Of a DNA stretch of 15,372 nt, positions 1 through 9,900 are shown piece after piece. The first letter of the stretch is position 1. The number at the start of each line of letters is the position of its first letter. Under the pieces are notes generated by a model. It saw only the letters and a program-made list of their open reading frames with translations. It searched no databases and was not told where the DNA came from. Source of the stretch: Planoprotostelium fungivorum. Its lineage: Eukaryota; Evosea; Variosea; Cavosteliida; Cavosteliaceae. The position numbers were made by a program, and so were the translations under genes. Location of the stretch: positions 1-15,372 of the forward strand of contig MDYQ01000377.1 of NCBI GenBank assembly GCA_003024175.1, read 5' to 3'.

Positions 1-157
1 ATAGGAAACATTACGTTGGTGATCAAAGAAAATTGGCTGAAAAGCAGACGAAATTTCAGTGAACAAAAACTGAGCGAAAACTGAGTACTTTTATTTTATT
101 GGTGTGAAAACGAACCCGCCGAACAATAAAAAGACACATGTAAATGATTTTGTTCAT

Positions 158-1675
158 TTAGACAAAGTAGGACAACTCCTTGTAATAATGATTGGCATAT
201 ACATCTAATTGATCACATGGTTCCAGGAAAGGGATGAGGTCCAGTGTGTTACTTTCTTTGAATGAGTTACAGAAGTCAGAGCCTTGGATCAATGTTCGAC
301 TAATTAAATTTCAGTTGTCTATATATAGGTACATGTACTATCATGAGGAGCTTACTGAGGATGATCAAAATATTCTGGAAGGGGCTTGGGATCATTTCCC
401 AACTGTTGTGGAATCTGATCTGGGAGCCTTTCAAGGATCATCTTTAGACAGCCAACTCCATCCTTAACATTGTAGACATCATATCTCCCTATGATATATT
501 ACTCTCACATAAATTCAGATGTTTCATTGTTTTAATCTTACCAATCTCCTTCTTGGTGCGCATCCAATAAAATGCCCATTTTTGTGTATCAGTCAATATA
601 CCCAATACAGGGTGGCAGGATAGTGATGCAGCAGCCATCATTTCAGACATTCCCTGACACAAGGTAGCACCAGATAGAGTTGCCTATTCAATCTCAATCT
701 GTATTATAACTCAATAGACATACATTCCTCTTTAAATCTATCACAACCACCACACTATCATACCCAACAGTATCGTCTGTAGATATCTTGATGTCTCCTC
801 TTCCACTAAGGGTAAGGTCTGCTATCTTAACCTTAGCATTTTCTGATTTCTTGGTTGAGATATCGTGATATTTCAGTCCTAAGGGCTCTTCTGGTATTAA
901 TTCACGTAACCATTCAATGACATCTGCCGTCTGATCATCCTCGTCCCTCTCATCCCACTTGTAAGGCGTGGACTGGACTTGATTTGCTGAAATCTTTGTC
1001 TGAACCTTGACAATGTTAACAACTATTAATGTAATCAATTTGACTCACTCGTTTGATTCCTGCAGCTTGAAGGGCTTCTGAAAATTGATCCTCTTTGACT
1101 TTGGACATTGCCACTGTATTCTTGTCTGATAGATAAGCCTTTAGAGCTGTATTTGTATCTATTGTTGTGGTCTTCAGTTCTGTCAGAAAAGAGATCAATG
1201 TGGGATCTGGGGTCATCAGCATGGGATATGAGAAATATTGGATGGGGATAAAATAGATCAGATAATTGAGATTTGTAACGCAAATTTTCACACAAGCAAA
1301 ATTCATTGTGTGTAAGATGAATTTCCTACAACGTAACACAGCCAAAACAACCCTCTGGCTGCTGCTATGCAAGCCAGAGCCTAAGAGACCCGTAGAGCCC
1401 CTGAGGAGACACCGCAACATGAATATAGAGAATAAAAAGAGAATAACAAAGGGTCAAGACTCACCGGCGGCTCCTTGGGCGGTCTGGGCAGGGAGTGGCG
1501 TATCAGACTCCCAGTCAGAGAGAATTGAGCGGAGGTCCAGTGCAGTGACTTGTGGCAAAACCTCCTTAATAATGTCTGTCCGTTCTGCTTTTGTGTCGGC
1601 TGTCTTGATCTTATCCCACGGCTGGGTGAGGGCATTCTTGAAAGCTTGGAAGGGTGTTATTGATGCTTGAGCCAT
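158..1675 (-). CDS. Crinkler/RHS-like protein with PD-(D/E)xK nuclease-type core (spliced)
   Basis: Six exons (in gene order 1675-1465, 1206-1049, 1005-724, 683-542, 488-356, 299-158) join in phase to give 355 aa ending in TAA. Introns are 56, 53, 40 and 43 bp, plus one of 258 bp at 1207-1464 that may hide another exon. The centre reads LSGRGDIKIS (D194) and then VVVVIDLKR (D213, K215), the spacing of a PD-(D/E)xK nuclease active site with Asp in the E/D position. It is followed by a helix with Q227 and SE231 and by HPVLGILTDTQKWAFYWM, which resembles the strand-helix-strand of Crinkler-RHS-type proteins. These families occur in oomycetes, chytrids and other protists and are linked to nuclear DNA-damaging effectors or mobile-element-associated genes. 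Family assignment rests on pattern memory; nuclease activity is inferred. The open frame at 234-467 on the plus strand is a shadow of this gene. Confidence 0.65.
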
Positions 1676-2400
1676 TTTCTTTAGCAATCTAGAAAGTCCA
1701 TCAGAATATAAAAAAGATGAATGAAAAAGATGAACACATGCCGACGTCTCGAGAGGTCGAGAGGCCAAGCGTTCGATCCGAGCGTATGATTTTACCTTTG
1801 AGATTGTTCGAAGAATGACGGGATGAAAAGGACGAGATCTGTTTTGTAGTTAGAAAATGAGACAGATACCGTCGTATAATTTTGAGTTGTTACCTCGAGA
1901 AAGGGGCAGTGGACAATACGGACCCAAGAACTAGAATAGAGTCAGACTGTGAGAGAGGAACCAACGTCAGCAAGCTATTGTTACCTGTGGACGCGCTCGT
2001 CCAAAACGAAGTCTATAAGACGGCCAAAGACCTGAAAGGAATCAACTCATGTTAAACATGAACCGACGATGAGGTCATGAGCAGCGACAATTTAGTAGAG
2101 CGTCTACCTGTGCGTGGCGGAGGTCTCTGGAAATTGAAGCAAGATCGGATCACCAGTTGGAAAGTGCGGTTCGCAGATGCGAATTCTGAAAACAAAAAAA
2201 TTTTCGAGAAACAGATCAGGAGATGAGAACGTTTTGAGCGAGAACTTTATCTACGATACTCAAGATTAGCCTCGATGAAAAGTAGAACCAGGATCGCGAA
2301 TTACTTGTTTAGGTTTAGGTTCTGCAGGACGAGAAGGTGCAGGACGAAACGGGGCGGGGTAATGAGGAGGTATGAAGGGTGGTATATTGTCACGCTGCAT
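1676..2400 (-). other. Possible 5' exon chain of the Crinkler/RHS-like gene
   Basis: Upstream of the ATG at 1675 the minus strand shows a run of good splice sites: pyrimidine-rich acceptors followed by short blocks ending in gtaaaa, gtaaca, gtaaca and gtagac. Blocks 1838-1796, 1930-1894, 2031-1985, 2126-2108 and 2400-2305 can be joined in one open frame to the known exon, extended to 1688. This gives a proline-rich N-terminus that starts at the ATG at 2400-2398, for about 440 aa in total. Using the more obvious acceptor at 1946 for the second block breaks the frame. These exons could therefore equally be a spliced 5' UTR. The phase agreement is suggestive only, because several acceptors were available to choose from. 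If they are not exons, this stretch has no recognisable gene. Confidence 0.3.
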
Positions 2401-2501
2401 GACTGTATCAGGTGGTTGCTTTAAGGTATGTAACGCATCTTGTTTTTTTCCCCCTTGGTTTCAGTGAACAAAAGCGAGACATCTCATGATCTGAAGATCA
2501 C

Positions 2502-3092
2502 ATGCTCGTATTGGTAAAAGCTTGTTTTGTTTGAAGAATAGCTTTTGTATCGCTATTAGGACCCGGTCACGGTGTCGGTTGACGGTTGGTGGAGCAGCAT
2601 CTCGCAAGAGTCACTCCAAAGAGGAGGAGAGGGGTTAGAAGTTGGTGCGACGATATCGATACCCAGGGGTTTCTTCTCATTTGGGTTCTTGACATTACAT
2701 CTTCCACCTTTTGTTCGTTTTTCAATACATCAGACGAGCAACAAAGCTCACTTTCCGTCCTCTGTGGCGACGTATATTGTCATCATACAGGATTGAATGT
2801 CATTTGAAATCTTTTGACGATTATGTTCTGAACTGTTGCAGTGTGATGAACACACTTCCTGGAGTCATACTGTTCTACAAGAAAGGAGACAAGAGGTAGA
2901 CGCTCGATTGTAGACGTCTTATTGTATGGTCTTAACTTATCAATGCGCCGCCACCAAAAGAGGGAACTACGAAGCGCGGAATTCCGCGCGCAACTGGTCG
3001 GTTCTATTCGAGTTTCACATGTTGGTGATGTCAAATTCTGTCGTATTGTGCGGCCCAAGCGATTATTTTTCCTTTTCAAAAAAGCGCGTTAA
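2502..3092 (+). CDS. Hypothetical small protein, four short exons
   Basis: I do not recognise this protein. Exons 2502-2513, 2598-2771, 2842-2895 and 2961-3092 are each a multiple of three and join in phase 0 to give 123 aa. Introns are 84, 70 and 65 bp, longer than the window norm. The product has a basic patch (TPKRRRGVRSW), a Ser/Cys-rich stretch and a hydrophobic basic tail (PKRLFFLFKKAR). A very intron-like segment with a long pyrimidine tract, 2425-2463, would be a 5' UTR intron. Support is splice signals and open phase only; there is no family match. The minus-strand 5' exon chain of the Crinkler-like gene abuts it, so both models could be partly wrong. The alternative is a non-coding intergenic region. 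Confidence 0.28.
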
Positions 3093-3225
3093 GAAGACGA
3101 GTATCCATGGTGATTTTGCGTTATCGTACCGAGTGAAAAAGAAAGGTAAATATTCGCATGGGCCGCACGATACATGATTGGGCTGCGTGAGAAGTACACG
3201 GTGTGACTCCCACTTTTCAAGGATC

Positions 3226-4092
3226 ATGGTGATCTACAACAACCGTACATTGAGAAAAGACGCATTGGTGACAACAACTGGTGAGATGATGCACGCTGAT
3301 AAGATGAGATGTTGACGATGTCACAGAGCAATTCATTGATGTTATGACGGAGGGATTCAACGATGTATCCAGAATGAAGAGGGAGAAAAGAATGCTCGAT
3401 ACATCCCCACGTGCAGATTCATCGACTTCATGCCCAGTCAACAGACGGAGAAGAGGGAAATTGAGTTCAAGAACTTCTCGTTCTTTTATCACTTCATCAT
3501 TCGTGAGGACAAGTTAATAGGATCGCTTTCTGCTTCTGGTGAGGAAGAGATCGCGTGGAAGATAGGAACGGAGAAAGTGACCGCAGTTGATCGTGCACAG
3601 AAGAGGGGCCGAAAAAGCGGATCTCACTCCTGAGTGAGAGTAATGCTCAGCAATGACGGAGGCGATGAAGAAGAGAGAGAAGAGAAACACGCTGAGAGAG
3701 AAGAAGCGAGCCTCCGAGGAGATACCGGACACAACCTCTGCAGCGCAGAGAAGTACTGGTCAGAAGAGACGAGGCGAGTGTACCATGCCCGGAAAAAAAT
3801 TTGGTTCCCCTTTTGGGACTGACGAGATCGAATTGACTCACCTCCAACCGGCTCAGACAACCACCGCAGAGCTCCAGAACCACTCAACGCGGCCCGGAAG
3901 ATCACGTGTACTGATGGACGAGTCGATCTTGGAAATGGACAGTCTCGTACTCCACCGGACCACTTGGCCGCGATGCGGTGAGTGAGAGACGAGAGATAGA
4001 TTCTGTGGTGAAATTGAGGTCCGCTCTGTACACCAGATGTAATCTCCCGCTCCCCTAAGCAACAGTACAATGGATTTCAAGAGAATGGATAG
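3226..4092 (+). CDS. Hypothetical gene(s) with two competing frames
   Basis: I do not recognise this protein. All models begin ATG at 3226 (MVIYNNRTLRKDALVTTT) and use the donor at 3281. Model 1 has exons 3226-3280, 3353-3538 and 3587-3633 and gives 95 aa with an aromatic-rich core (FKNFSFFYHFIIREDK) and a basic tail (KRGRKSG). A second gene, exons 3653-3977 and 4037-4092 (126 aa, highly charged), would then start only 19 bp later. Model 2 uses the acceptor before 3327, reads another frame (EQFIDVMTEGFNDVSRMK), splices 3494-3586 in another way and runs through 4092 as one protein. Both keep phase. The intron 3978-4036 is convincing in either. A frameshift or a decayed gene is also possible. 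Confidence 0.35.
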
Positions 4093-4154
4093 AATCAATG
4101 CATTTTTGAATTGATGAGTTAGATTGGGTGTTTTGAAGAGTGGAGAGGTCATGT

Positions 4155-4160
4155 TTTATT
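4155..4160 (-). terminator. AATAAA polyadenylation signal of the IF1-like gene
   Basis: Read on the minus strand, a canonical AATAAA begins a few bases after the TAG stop at 4168-4166. This is consistent with very short 3' UTRs in this genome. Confidence 0.5.
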
Positions 4161-4165
4161 CTCGC

Positions 4166-4556
4166 CTAGTTCAATTTCTCGAGCTCCTCGGCGATGTCCT
4201 TGTGTTGCTTCTTCAGCTCGGCTACTCTTGCCTCGGCGTCTTTGATCTCCTTCAATTTGGCCTCTTGTGATTTGTGCAAGTCGGCCTTGGCTTTCGTCGA
4301 CTCTTCGTGTTTCGTCTGAGGATCGCTCAACAGCTGCTCTCACAACTCTATTCACCTTGTCTTGGTGGGCTTCACGCAGTTTGGCCAAAAGCTTCTCGTC
4401 GTGAGCTCTGGCCTCGAGATTCTCCTTCTGCTTCATCTCATCGAGGCGATCGCTGAGTCCTCTTTTTGGTTGAACGGGGCGAGCTCCTACTATAGGGCGA
4501 AGGGAGGTAGGGCGGACGGTGGTTGCGTTGAAGGTGGGGATAATACGTCTGATCAT
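4166..4556 (-). CDS. Mitochondrial F1-ATPase inhibitor (IF1-like)
   Basis: Two exons (4556-4356 and 4315-4166) around a 40 bp intron give 116 aa. Residues 1-32 (MIRRIIPTFN..., many Arg/Ser/Thr, no acidic residues) look like a mitochondrial targeting peptide. The next block, LSDRLDEMKQKENLEARAHDEKLLAKLREAHQ (shown here only as a landmark: R-x2-E..., HDEKLLAKLR near residue 55), resembles the minimal inhibitory helix of IF1/INH1. The C-terminal exon is a long Lys/Glu coiled coil (KLKEIKDAEARVAELKKQHK), as expected for the dimerising part. IF1 blocks ATP hydrolysis by F1 when the proton gradient collapses. A 41 bp 5' UTR intron probably lies at 4560-4600, because ctgcag precedes the ATG by 3 bp. 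It is divergent from cyclophilin. Another mitochondrial coiled-coil protein is the main alternative. Confidence 0.6.
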
Positions 4557-4646
4557 ATTCTGCAGATTGTGAGTATTATTGAAGATGGAGAGTCACTCAC
4601 GTTGATGGTTGGTGTTGTTGTGTCGAGTTCTCTGTCTGTTTCCGTG

Positions 4647-4654
4647 TGACGTCA
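4647..4654. promoter_or_regulatory. CRE-type palindrome TGACGTCA
   Basis: A perfect 8 bp bZIP (CREB/ATF) consensus sits in the 151 bp divergent promoter, 54 bp before the cyclophilin ATG and 47 bp beyond the putative IF1 5' UTR intron. It could serve both genes. Binding is inferred from consensus only. Confidence 0.4.
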
Positions 4655-4707
4655 TTCCCCGTCTACAACCGCACTGGGCACTCTCACATCTCACATCGCG
4701 ATCTAAG

Positions 4708-5354
4708 ATGCCAAACCCACAAGTCTTCTTTGATATTACTGCTGGAGGCAACAGTCTCGGTCGTGTAGTGATGGAAGTGAGACGTTTACGAGGGGACGAT
4801 CTGATGTGATGATAGCTGCGCGCAGACATTGTGCCAAAGACGGCAGAGAATTTCCGAGCATTATGCACAGGAGAAAAAGGGTCCTTGAATGGCGTACCAC
4901 TTCACTACAAAGGAAGCAAATTTCACAGAATCATCCCACAGTTCATGTGCCAAGGTGGGTGTTCGTACACAGACTGTAAGCTCCATGAGAAGAGCACTGA
5001 CACTGACAAGGGGGTGATTTCACTCGAGGCAATGGAACGGGAGGTGTGTCCATCTACGGAGGAAAGTTTATCGATGAGAATTTCGACCTGAAGCACACTG
5101 GCCCCGGGATCTTGTCCATGGCTAATTCCGGACCCAACAGTATGTACTCTCTCTCCCTCACTCGATTGACCGCAACAGCAAATGGATCACAGTTCTTCAT
5201 CTGCACATCCAAGACGAGTTGGTTGGATGGGAAGCACGTTGTGTTCGGTGCAGTGACAGAGGGTTATCATGTCATCGAGAAGATTGAGAAACTCGGAACT
5301 GCCACAGGTGCCACCTCTCAGACTGTGGTCATCTCTAACTGCGGTCAACTCTAA
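4708..5354 (+). CDS. Cyclophilin A-type peptidyl-prolyl cis-trans isomerase
   Basis: Four exons (4708-4776, 4816-4954, 5011-5139 and 5179-5354) with introns of 39, 56 and 39 bp give 170 aa, the usual single-domain size. The family pattern is complete: [50 protein letters not shown] and W127 in [12 protein letters not shown]. The catalytic and cyclosporin-site residues R61, F66, Q69, Q117 and W127 are all present. The loop between GEKG and HYKGSKFH carries the short insertion typical of 'divergent-loop' cyclophilins of plants and protists. There is no signal peptide, so it is cytosolic or nuclear. The first acceptor was placed at 4815 rather than 4825 because only that restores the conserved [11 protein letters not shown]. 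The TAA stop is followed by A. Confidence 0.95.
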
Positions 5355-5374
5355 ATACTTTTCTCTGTTCTTTC

Positions 5375-5636
5375 CTCCCCTCTATACTCTATTCTCTACT
5401 CTCTTATCTCCCTCTATCCTCTCCTCGCTTATCCTCTCCTCTCTTATCTTCTCTCTCTTATCTCTCTTCTATCCTCTACTCTCTACTCTCCTCTACTCTC
5501 TACTCTCCTCTACTCTCTACTCTCTACTCTCCTCTACTCTCTACTCTCTTCTCTCTACTCTCCTCTACTCTCTACTCTCCTCTACTCTCTACTCTCTACT
5601 CTCCTCTACTCTCTACTCTCCTCTCCTTTTTTCTCT
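5375..5636. repeat. Polypyrimidine microsatellite (CTCTACT-type units)
   Basis: An imperfect tandem repeat of ctctactctc/ctctactctctactctc units starts about 20 bp after the cyclophilin stop. Positions 5428-5636 (209 nt) contain no G on the plus strand. The adjacent open frame is a repeat translation (Leu/Ser/Tyr), not a gene. Polypurine-polypyrimidine DNA of this kind can form triplexes or slipped structures. Between the repeat and 5800 I see nothing recognisable. Confidence 0.9.
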
Positions 5637-5800
5637 GTCTCTTCTACGTGTGATGTGATGAAGAGGCCATTCAGAAGAGGTTATGCTACAAAGATGCTTT
5701 ATGTGGACTCATGAGACTTCGTCCAATCGAGCTCTCTTGTGTGGTTGATATTCATCTGCTATATCCTCTTCTTCTGTTCCTTGTCAGTATCCCCTCTGTC

Positions 5801-6809
5801 TCATTCTTCACCTTCTGATGTGCTGCTGTCTTGTTGGTCCTCTTCGTTCTCTTGTGCAGAAGACAGATGATCTCCCTCTCCTCTCATCAGATTCATCAGG
5901 CTCTCGTGTGCCTGCTTCTCGTCGAATTGTAGAGCGTCACTCTCAGCCCTCAGTCTGTACATCCCCGCTCGGATGTCTTCATACTCCACTCTGAGGTGAT
6001 CGATGTCGCTGAGAGCGAGGAGCCCTGCCTCCATGTCTGCCCTCTTACGATCTCCATTTCGAATGCGGATCAGCAGCGTCTCGAATTCGTTTCGGATGCG
6101 TCTCCTCTGAACATCTCGCTCCCACATCCTCTCGTAGAAATCTGTTCCACTCAATCTGTGTCTAAAGAGGAGAAAAGCCCACCATCGCCCTGGCAATCTT
6201 CATTGTAGATCTGCTGTTCGGCATCACTCCAATCTTTCGTCATTTTCATCGTCCCGCAGACGACTGCTCTATCAGTTGTCTGTTCTGAATCAGATTCATG
6301 ATATCAGTTCGATTCACCAGCATCAGACTCGTCCTTCTCTTTCTGCTCTTTCTACATGGAATCAACATTACGAAACAGTGGTCAGGAATTACCTCATACG
6401 GGAGAGTATACCCTTGAGGAATCTCGTCCACTCATCGAAGGATTTATGAGAGATGATGTTCTCCAGCTCGCTCAATCTCTCATTCCGTGATGATAAGAGC
6501 TCTGCCTCAGAGAGGCCCACAGCAGTTGCCGCTAAGGCAACGGGTGATTTGTCTTCAGAAGACATGGGATTCCAGTTCTATAAGTCTCAGTGGGAGAATG
6601 CAATAAAACTCTTACATTCGTTGCTGCGTTGATTGGTCGTGCGAAATTTGGTGATCGGTCTGGATTCCCGTATACAACGGGTTCATGAGCCACTCCCGAT
6701 CATCAGTTTGCTTCGTGTGGTTCAACGCCCTCCGCCTCGACTCAGAGGCATCCACTGTACCCTGAATCAGAGCTTCAGATACAGAGTAGATCCTGGAAGA
6801 CATGTTCAT
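5801..6809 (-). CDS. Unidentified coiled-coil protein, exon structure partly resolved
   Basis: I do not recognise the family. The N-terminal exons 6809-6761, 6692-6616 and 6577-6412 join in phase and read MNMSSRIYSVSEALIQ, VAHEPVVYGNPDRSPNF, ARPINAATNNWNP, then an acidic helical part (SEAELLSSRNERLSELENI). The C-terminal exon, about 6161-5801, reads DFYERMWERDVQRRRIRNEF, continues as a Glu/Arg-rich coiled coil and ends in an acidic tail (SSTSEGEE, stop TGA). The segment 6162-6411 contains coding-like pieces in different frames (KEQKEKDESDA; TKDWSDAEQQIYNED; RTDIMNLIQNRQLIEQ) that I could not connect without a stop. Either there are unusual short introns or there is a frameshift. A separate 65-codon frame at 6809-6612 is an alternative reading of the first exons. 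The gene is divergent from the RING-SNF2 gene. Confidence 0.5.
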
Positions 6810-6859
6810 TCTATTTAGTGTCTTTGTGTGAAGTACTATCAGTCGCTACAAGCTGAGAG

Positions 6860-6864
6860 CCAAT
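6860..6864 (+). promoter_or_regulatory. CCAAT box in divergent promoter
   Basis: A CCAAT pentamer lies about 115 bp upstream of the RING-SNF2 start codon, in the 169 bp gap between divergent genes. Short motif, consensus only. Confidence 0.25.
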
Positions 6865-6911
6865 CAAAGGTTTCAATCCAACTGCGATGGTACGATTATT
6901 GTGTTGCGTTC

Positions 6912-6922
6912 TTCCCGCCAAA
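6912..6922 (+). promoter_or_regulatory. E2F-like site TTCCCGCCAAA
   Basis: This matches the E2F/DP consensus core (TTSSCGSSAAA) and lies 57 bp upstream of the RING-SNF2 ATG. E2F/DP regulation of S-phase genes is conserved in many eukaryotes. Its use here is inferred from position and from the matching site upstream of SPC24. Confidence 0.45.
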
Positions 6923-6978
6923 TCTGAAGATCAAATTATTATTCTTCAAAATAGAGGGCATTCCGTCAGGTCACAACA

Positions 6979-9900
6979 ATGAGTAACGCAGGCAAACAGT
7001 CTTTCGTTTTCACAAATCTGGCCGATTGGAAGCGCTCATACGATGATGCCTTGGCTCAAGATCGAACAAAACTATTGTCAGCATTGCCAAGTGAGATCTC
7101 TCTGTCTGAGCTATTGAATGAACTATATTACAGTTCTTCTTACTTCGGTGAGAGTCAAGGACATGCAAGATGTAGTTGGTCCTTGGGGCATTTGCAAACC
7201 TCGCTCTAGCATTGTGAAGGCAAAATTAGTCGATCACATCACCAACGAGATGAAGCGTCTGCACACAGAGGCCAGCTTCTCTAAGGTGATCATCTTAGAA
7301 CTTCACTTGACTCACAGAATGCAGAATACGCAATCCAATTCCAATAAAGATCAATCAGAGAAAGAGAACATATCAGCTAACGGGAAGGAGGGCATTGCCA
7401 TTGTGAATCATGTTAGCCGCCCCACAGCTGGATTGGATAAATCCCAACCCATTGTCATCGAAGGTACTTGACGATCAATCGATCGTGTTCTGATCCGAGC
7501 AGATGAGCCGATCAAGAGAGACGCGAAGAAAATCGAGGGATCAAATGCGATACCCGCACAGAAACCAGCAGTAGATCCCTCTCATGTAGATAGTCAGAAA
7601 TCAGAAGATCCACAGACAAAGATAGAACCCCAGACACATCACCCTGCACCACCCCAGGTGATGAAGGAGAGACCATCACTGCAGGCACATCCCAAAATGA
7701 ACAGGATCGAGGTGAATCTCCACGTAGTCCTCCCCTCACATGAATCAGTTGGATGAGATGACCAGCCGAATGGGCTCCATTGACATCGATGGTGATTGTA
7801 TAAGTTTAGACCTGATCTAACGAATACAGGAAAGCTGCCATTTCCAAGCGAAGGATTGAGCGAGAAGGACATCAATGAACTAGGGGAGATGCTATCTCGC
7901 GTCCAGATGAATCCAGTGAGATACATCTATCACCACTCACTCTACTCACTCTACATCTATCGCTCTATGCATCCATCGCTCTACTCACTCTATACATCCA
8001 TCACTCCATTCACTCGATCAGCGTCAATTGGAGGTTTCACGGCTGGAAGAGGCTTATGCTGCATTACAACAAGAAGAAAGTGGACTGCGTGAGCTGTACC
8101 GATCATCCATGCTATCCCCAGATTCCTCGCACCAAACAGTGATCGTCTCATGCTTATCTGCACTCACACTCCACAGGTATCCGATCGATTGGTCGATGTC
8201 ACGATGAAGATTCTTCAGTGTAAGAAGAATCCTCTGTGGCCTCTCACCAAGTATTACATCCCACCCACGGTGCACCAGACGAGAATGATCCCCATCCAAG
8301 AGAAAGGACAGCCCGTAGAGAGTTCCACGATCAGAGCAACGGAGGGATTGAGTCATTACACTGTCAAGGCACAACCGGAGTCTGTCGAACGCTTCGCCGC
8401 TGATCTGTTTGCTGGGATCCAGGTGAGGTGCAGAAGGTGAAACGACTGAAGGAGGGAAGAACAAGGCGGCCATCGAAGAGAGCGCAGAGAGCTCGATCGA
8501 CTTGACGAAGATGAAGAGAGTCAAGTTGATGCCTTACCAAGTGAGAGAAGGAGAGAGGAGTGGTGAATGATCGGTTCAGGAAACGGGAGTCAAGTGGATG
8601 ATTGCGAGAGAAGACGAAAAGTCACACAAATTGGGTGGAATTTTAGCAGACGACATGGGTCTAGGAAAAACGGTATTCCTCTATACATCGATCATCACGC
8701 ATCAGTGGAGATCCAATACAGACATAGATACTGTGAGACCTTTAGAATGACACAGTGCAGGTCCAATCGCTGTCACTCGTGGCAGCCCACAAATCGACAG
8801 AGAAGATGCCGACGTTGATCGTATGCCCTCTCTCTACGATGGGACACTGGAAGGACGAGATCGCAAACAAGATGTCAAAGGAGACCAAGTGAGATGAATG
8901 ATAGTTCGAAGACTGACGATGGACAGGATGATCGAGTATTATGGAAACAACAAGAAGGACTACAAGTTGCTACAAAAGTACGATGTGGTGATCACAACGT
9001 ACGGCATATTGTCCTCCGAGTTTGTGGAGACAGAAGATGGAGTCTGCAATGAGAACATCTTCCGAGTCAACTGGTATCGCATCATACTGGGTGAGTGGAG
9101 ACCATCTCCACGTCTGAAGGTAGAGCAGATGAGGCCCATACGATCAAGAATCGGAAGGCGAGGGTACACAAGGCGTGTATGGCACTCAACTCCACGTACA
9201 GATGGTGTCTGACAGGTAATCTTGTCCATGCATCGAGAGTGACGTCGTAGGTACACCCATACAGAACACCCTCGATGATCTGTACAGTCTCCTGTCTTTC
9301 ATCCGAGCTGAGAATCTTGGTGATTCTGCATGGTGGTATCAGAACTTCAAGGGTCCATCCAAGAACTCCAGAACCAGGACGCAGACTCTCTCGAGGATAC
9401 AAGTCAGTACCTCATCTCCATCATCCATACATTGGCTCTGTACGGAAGAGATGGCTGATCGATGTAGGCTTACATTCAACCGATGATGCTGAGGAGAACG
9501 AAGAACATGCACATCAACGGAAAGCCCATCGTAGATATACCGGGTATGATACACCGCACCTACTCCGTGCAATTGGACCAGAGAGAGGACGAGTTCTACC
9601 GCAAGGTGAGAGGATAGTAGGGAGAGAGGTGACAGAGACAGTTCTACACGAAAGCCAAGAACGACTTCCAAGAATACAAGGAGGGAGGTCAGGGATTCAT
9701 GGCCATCCTGGATGTGCTGCTGAGGGTGAGAGAGAGGAAGAAATGATCTGATTGAGGAAGGTGAGACAAGCTTGCGATCACCCCTACATGACCCTCTACG
9801 GCCTGTCAGATCCCAAGCCCAATTCCTTCAGAGAGCTCAACCTTCAATACAATGAGGTACGCTATCTGAATCTCCGTCACTCACCCACGAAGGAAGGACA

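Noticed and set aside
234-467. 77 aa plus-strand open frame
   Set aside because: It is antisense to two well-spliced exons (158-299 and 356-488) of the Crinkler/RHS-like gene, which fit family pattern and phase.
1741-1800. tRNA-like T-loop sequence (gttcgatccg) on the plus strand
   Set aside because: Flanking bases do not form a 5 bp T stem, and no acceptor, D or anticodon arms could be folded around it.
3624-4152. Minus-strand open frames of 148 and 99 aa
   Set aside because: They are Ser/Arg-rich mirror images of the plus-strand frame, and the donor/acceptor pair at 3978-4036 works only on the plus strand.
5375-5636. CRISPR-like or coding tandem array
   Set aside because: The units are irregular low-complexity CT tracts without unique spacers, and the genome is eukaryotic.
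5269-5658. 129 aa open frame after cyclophilin
   Set aside because: It reads the end of cyclophilin in the wrong frame and then the pyrimidine repeat as Leu/Ser/Tyr, so it is low-complexity translation.
9275-9751. 158 aa plus-strand frame inside the RING-SNF2 gene
   Set aside because: It crosses three clear introns in the wrong frame; the spliced SNF2 motifs on either side are unambiguous.
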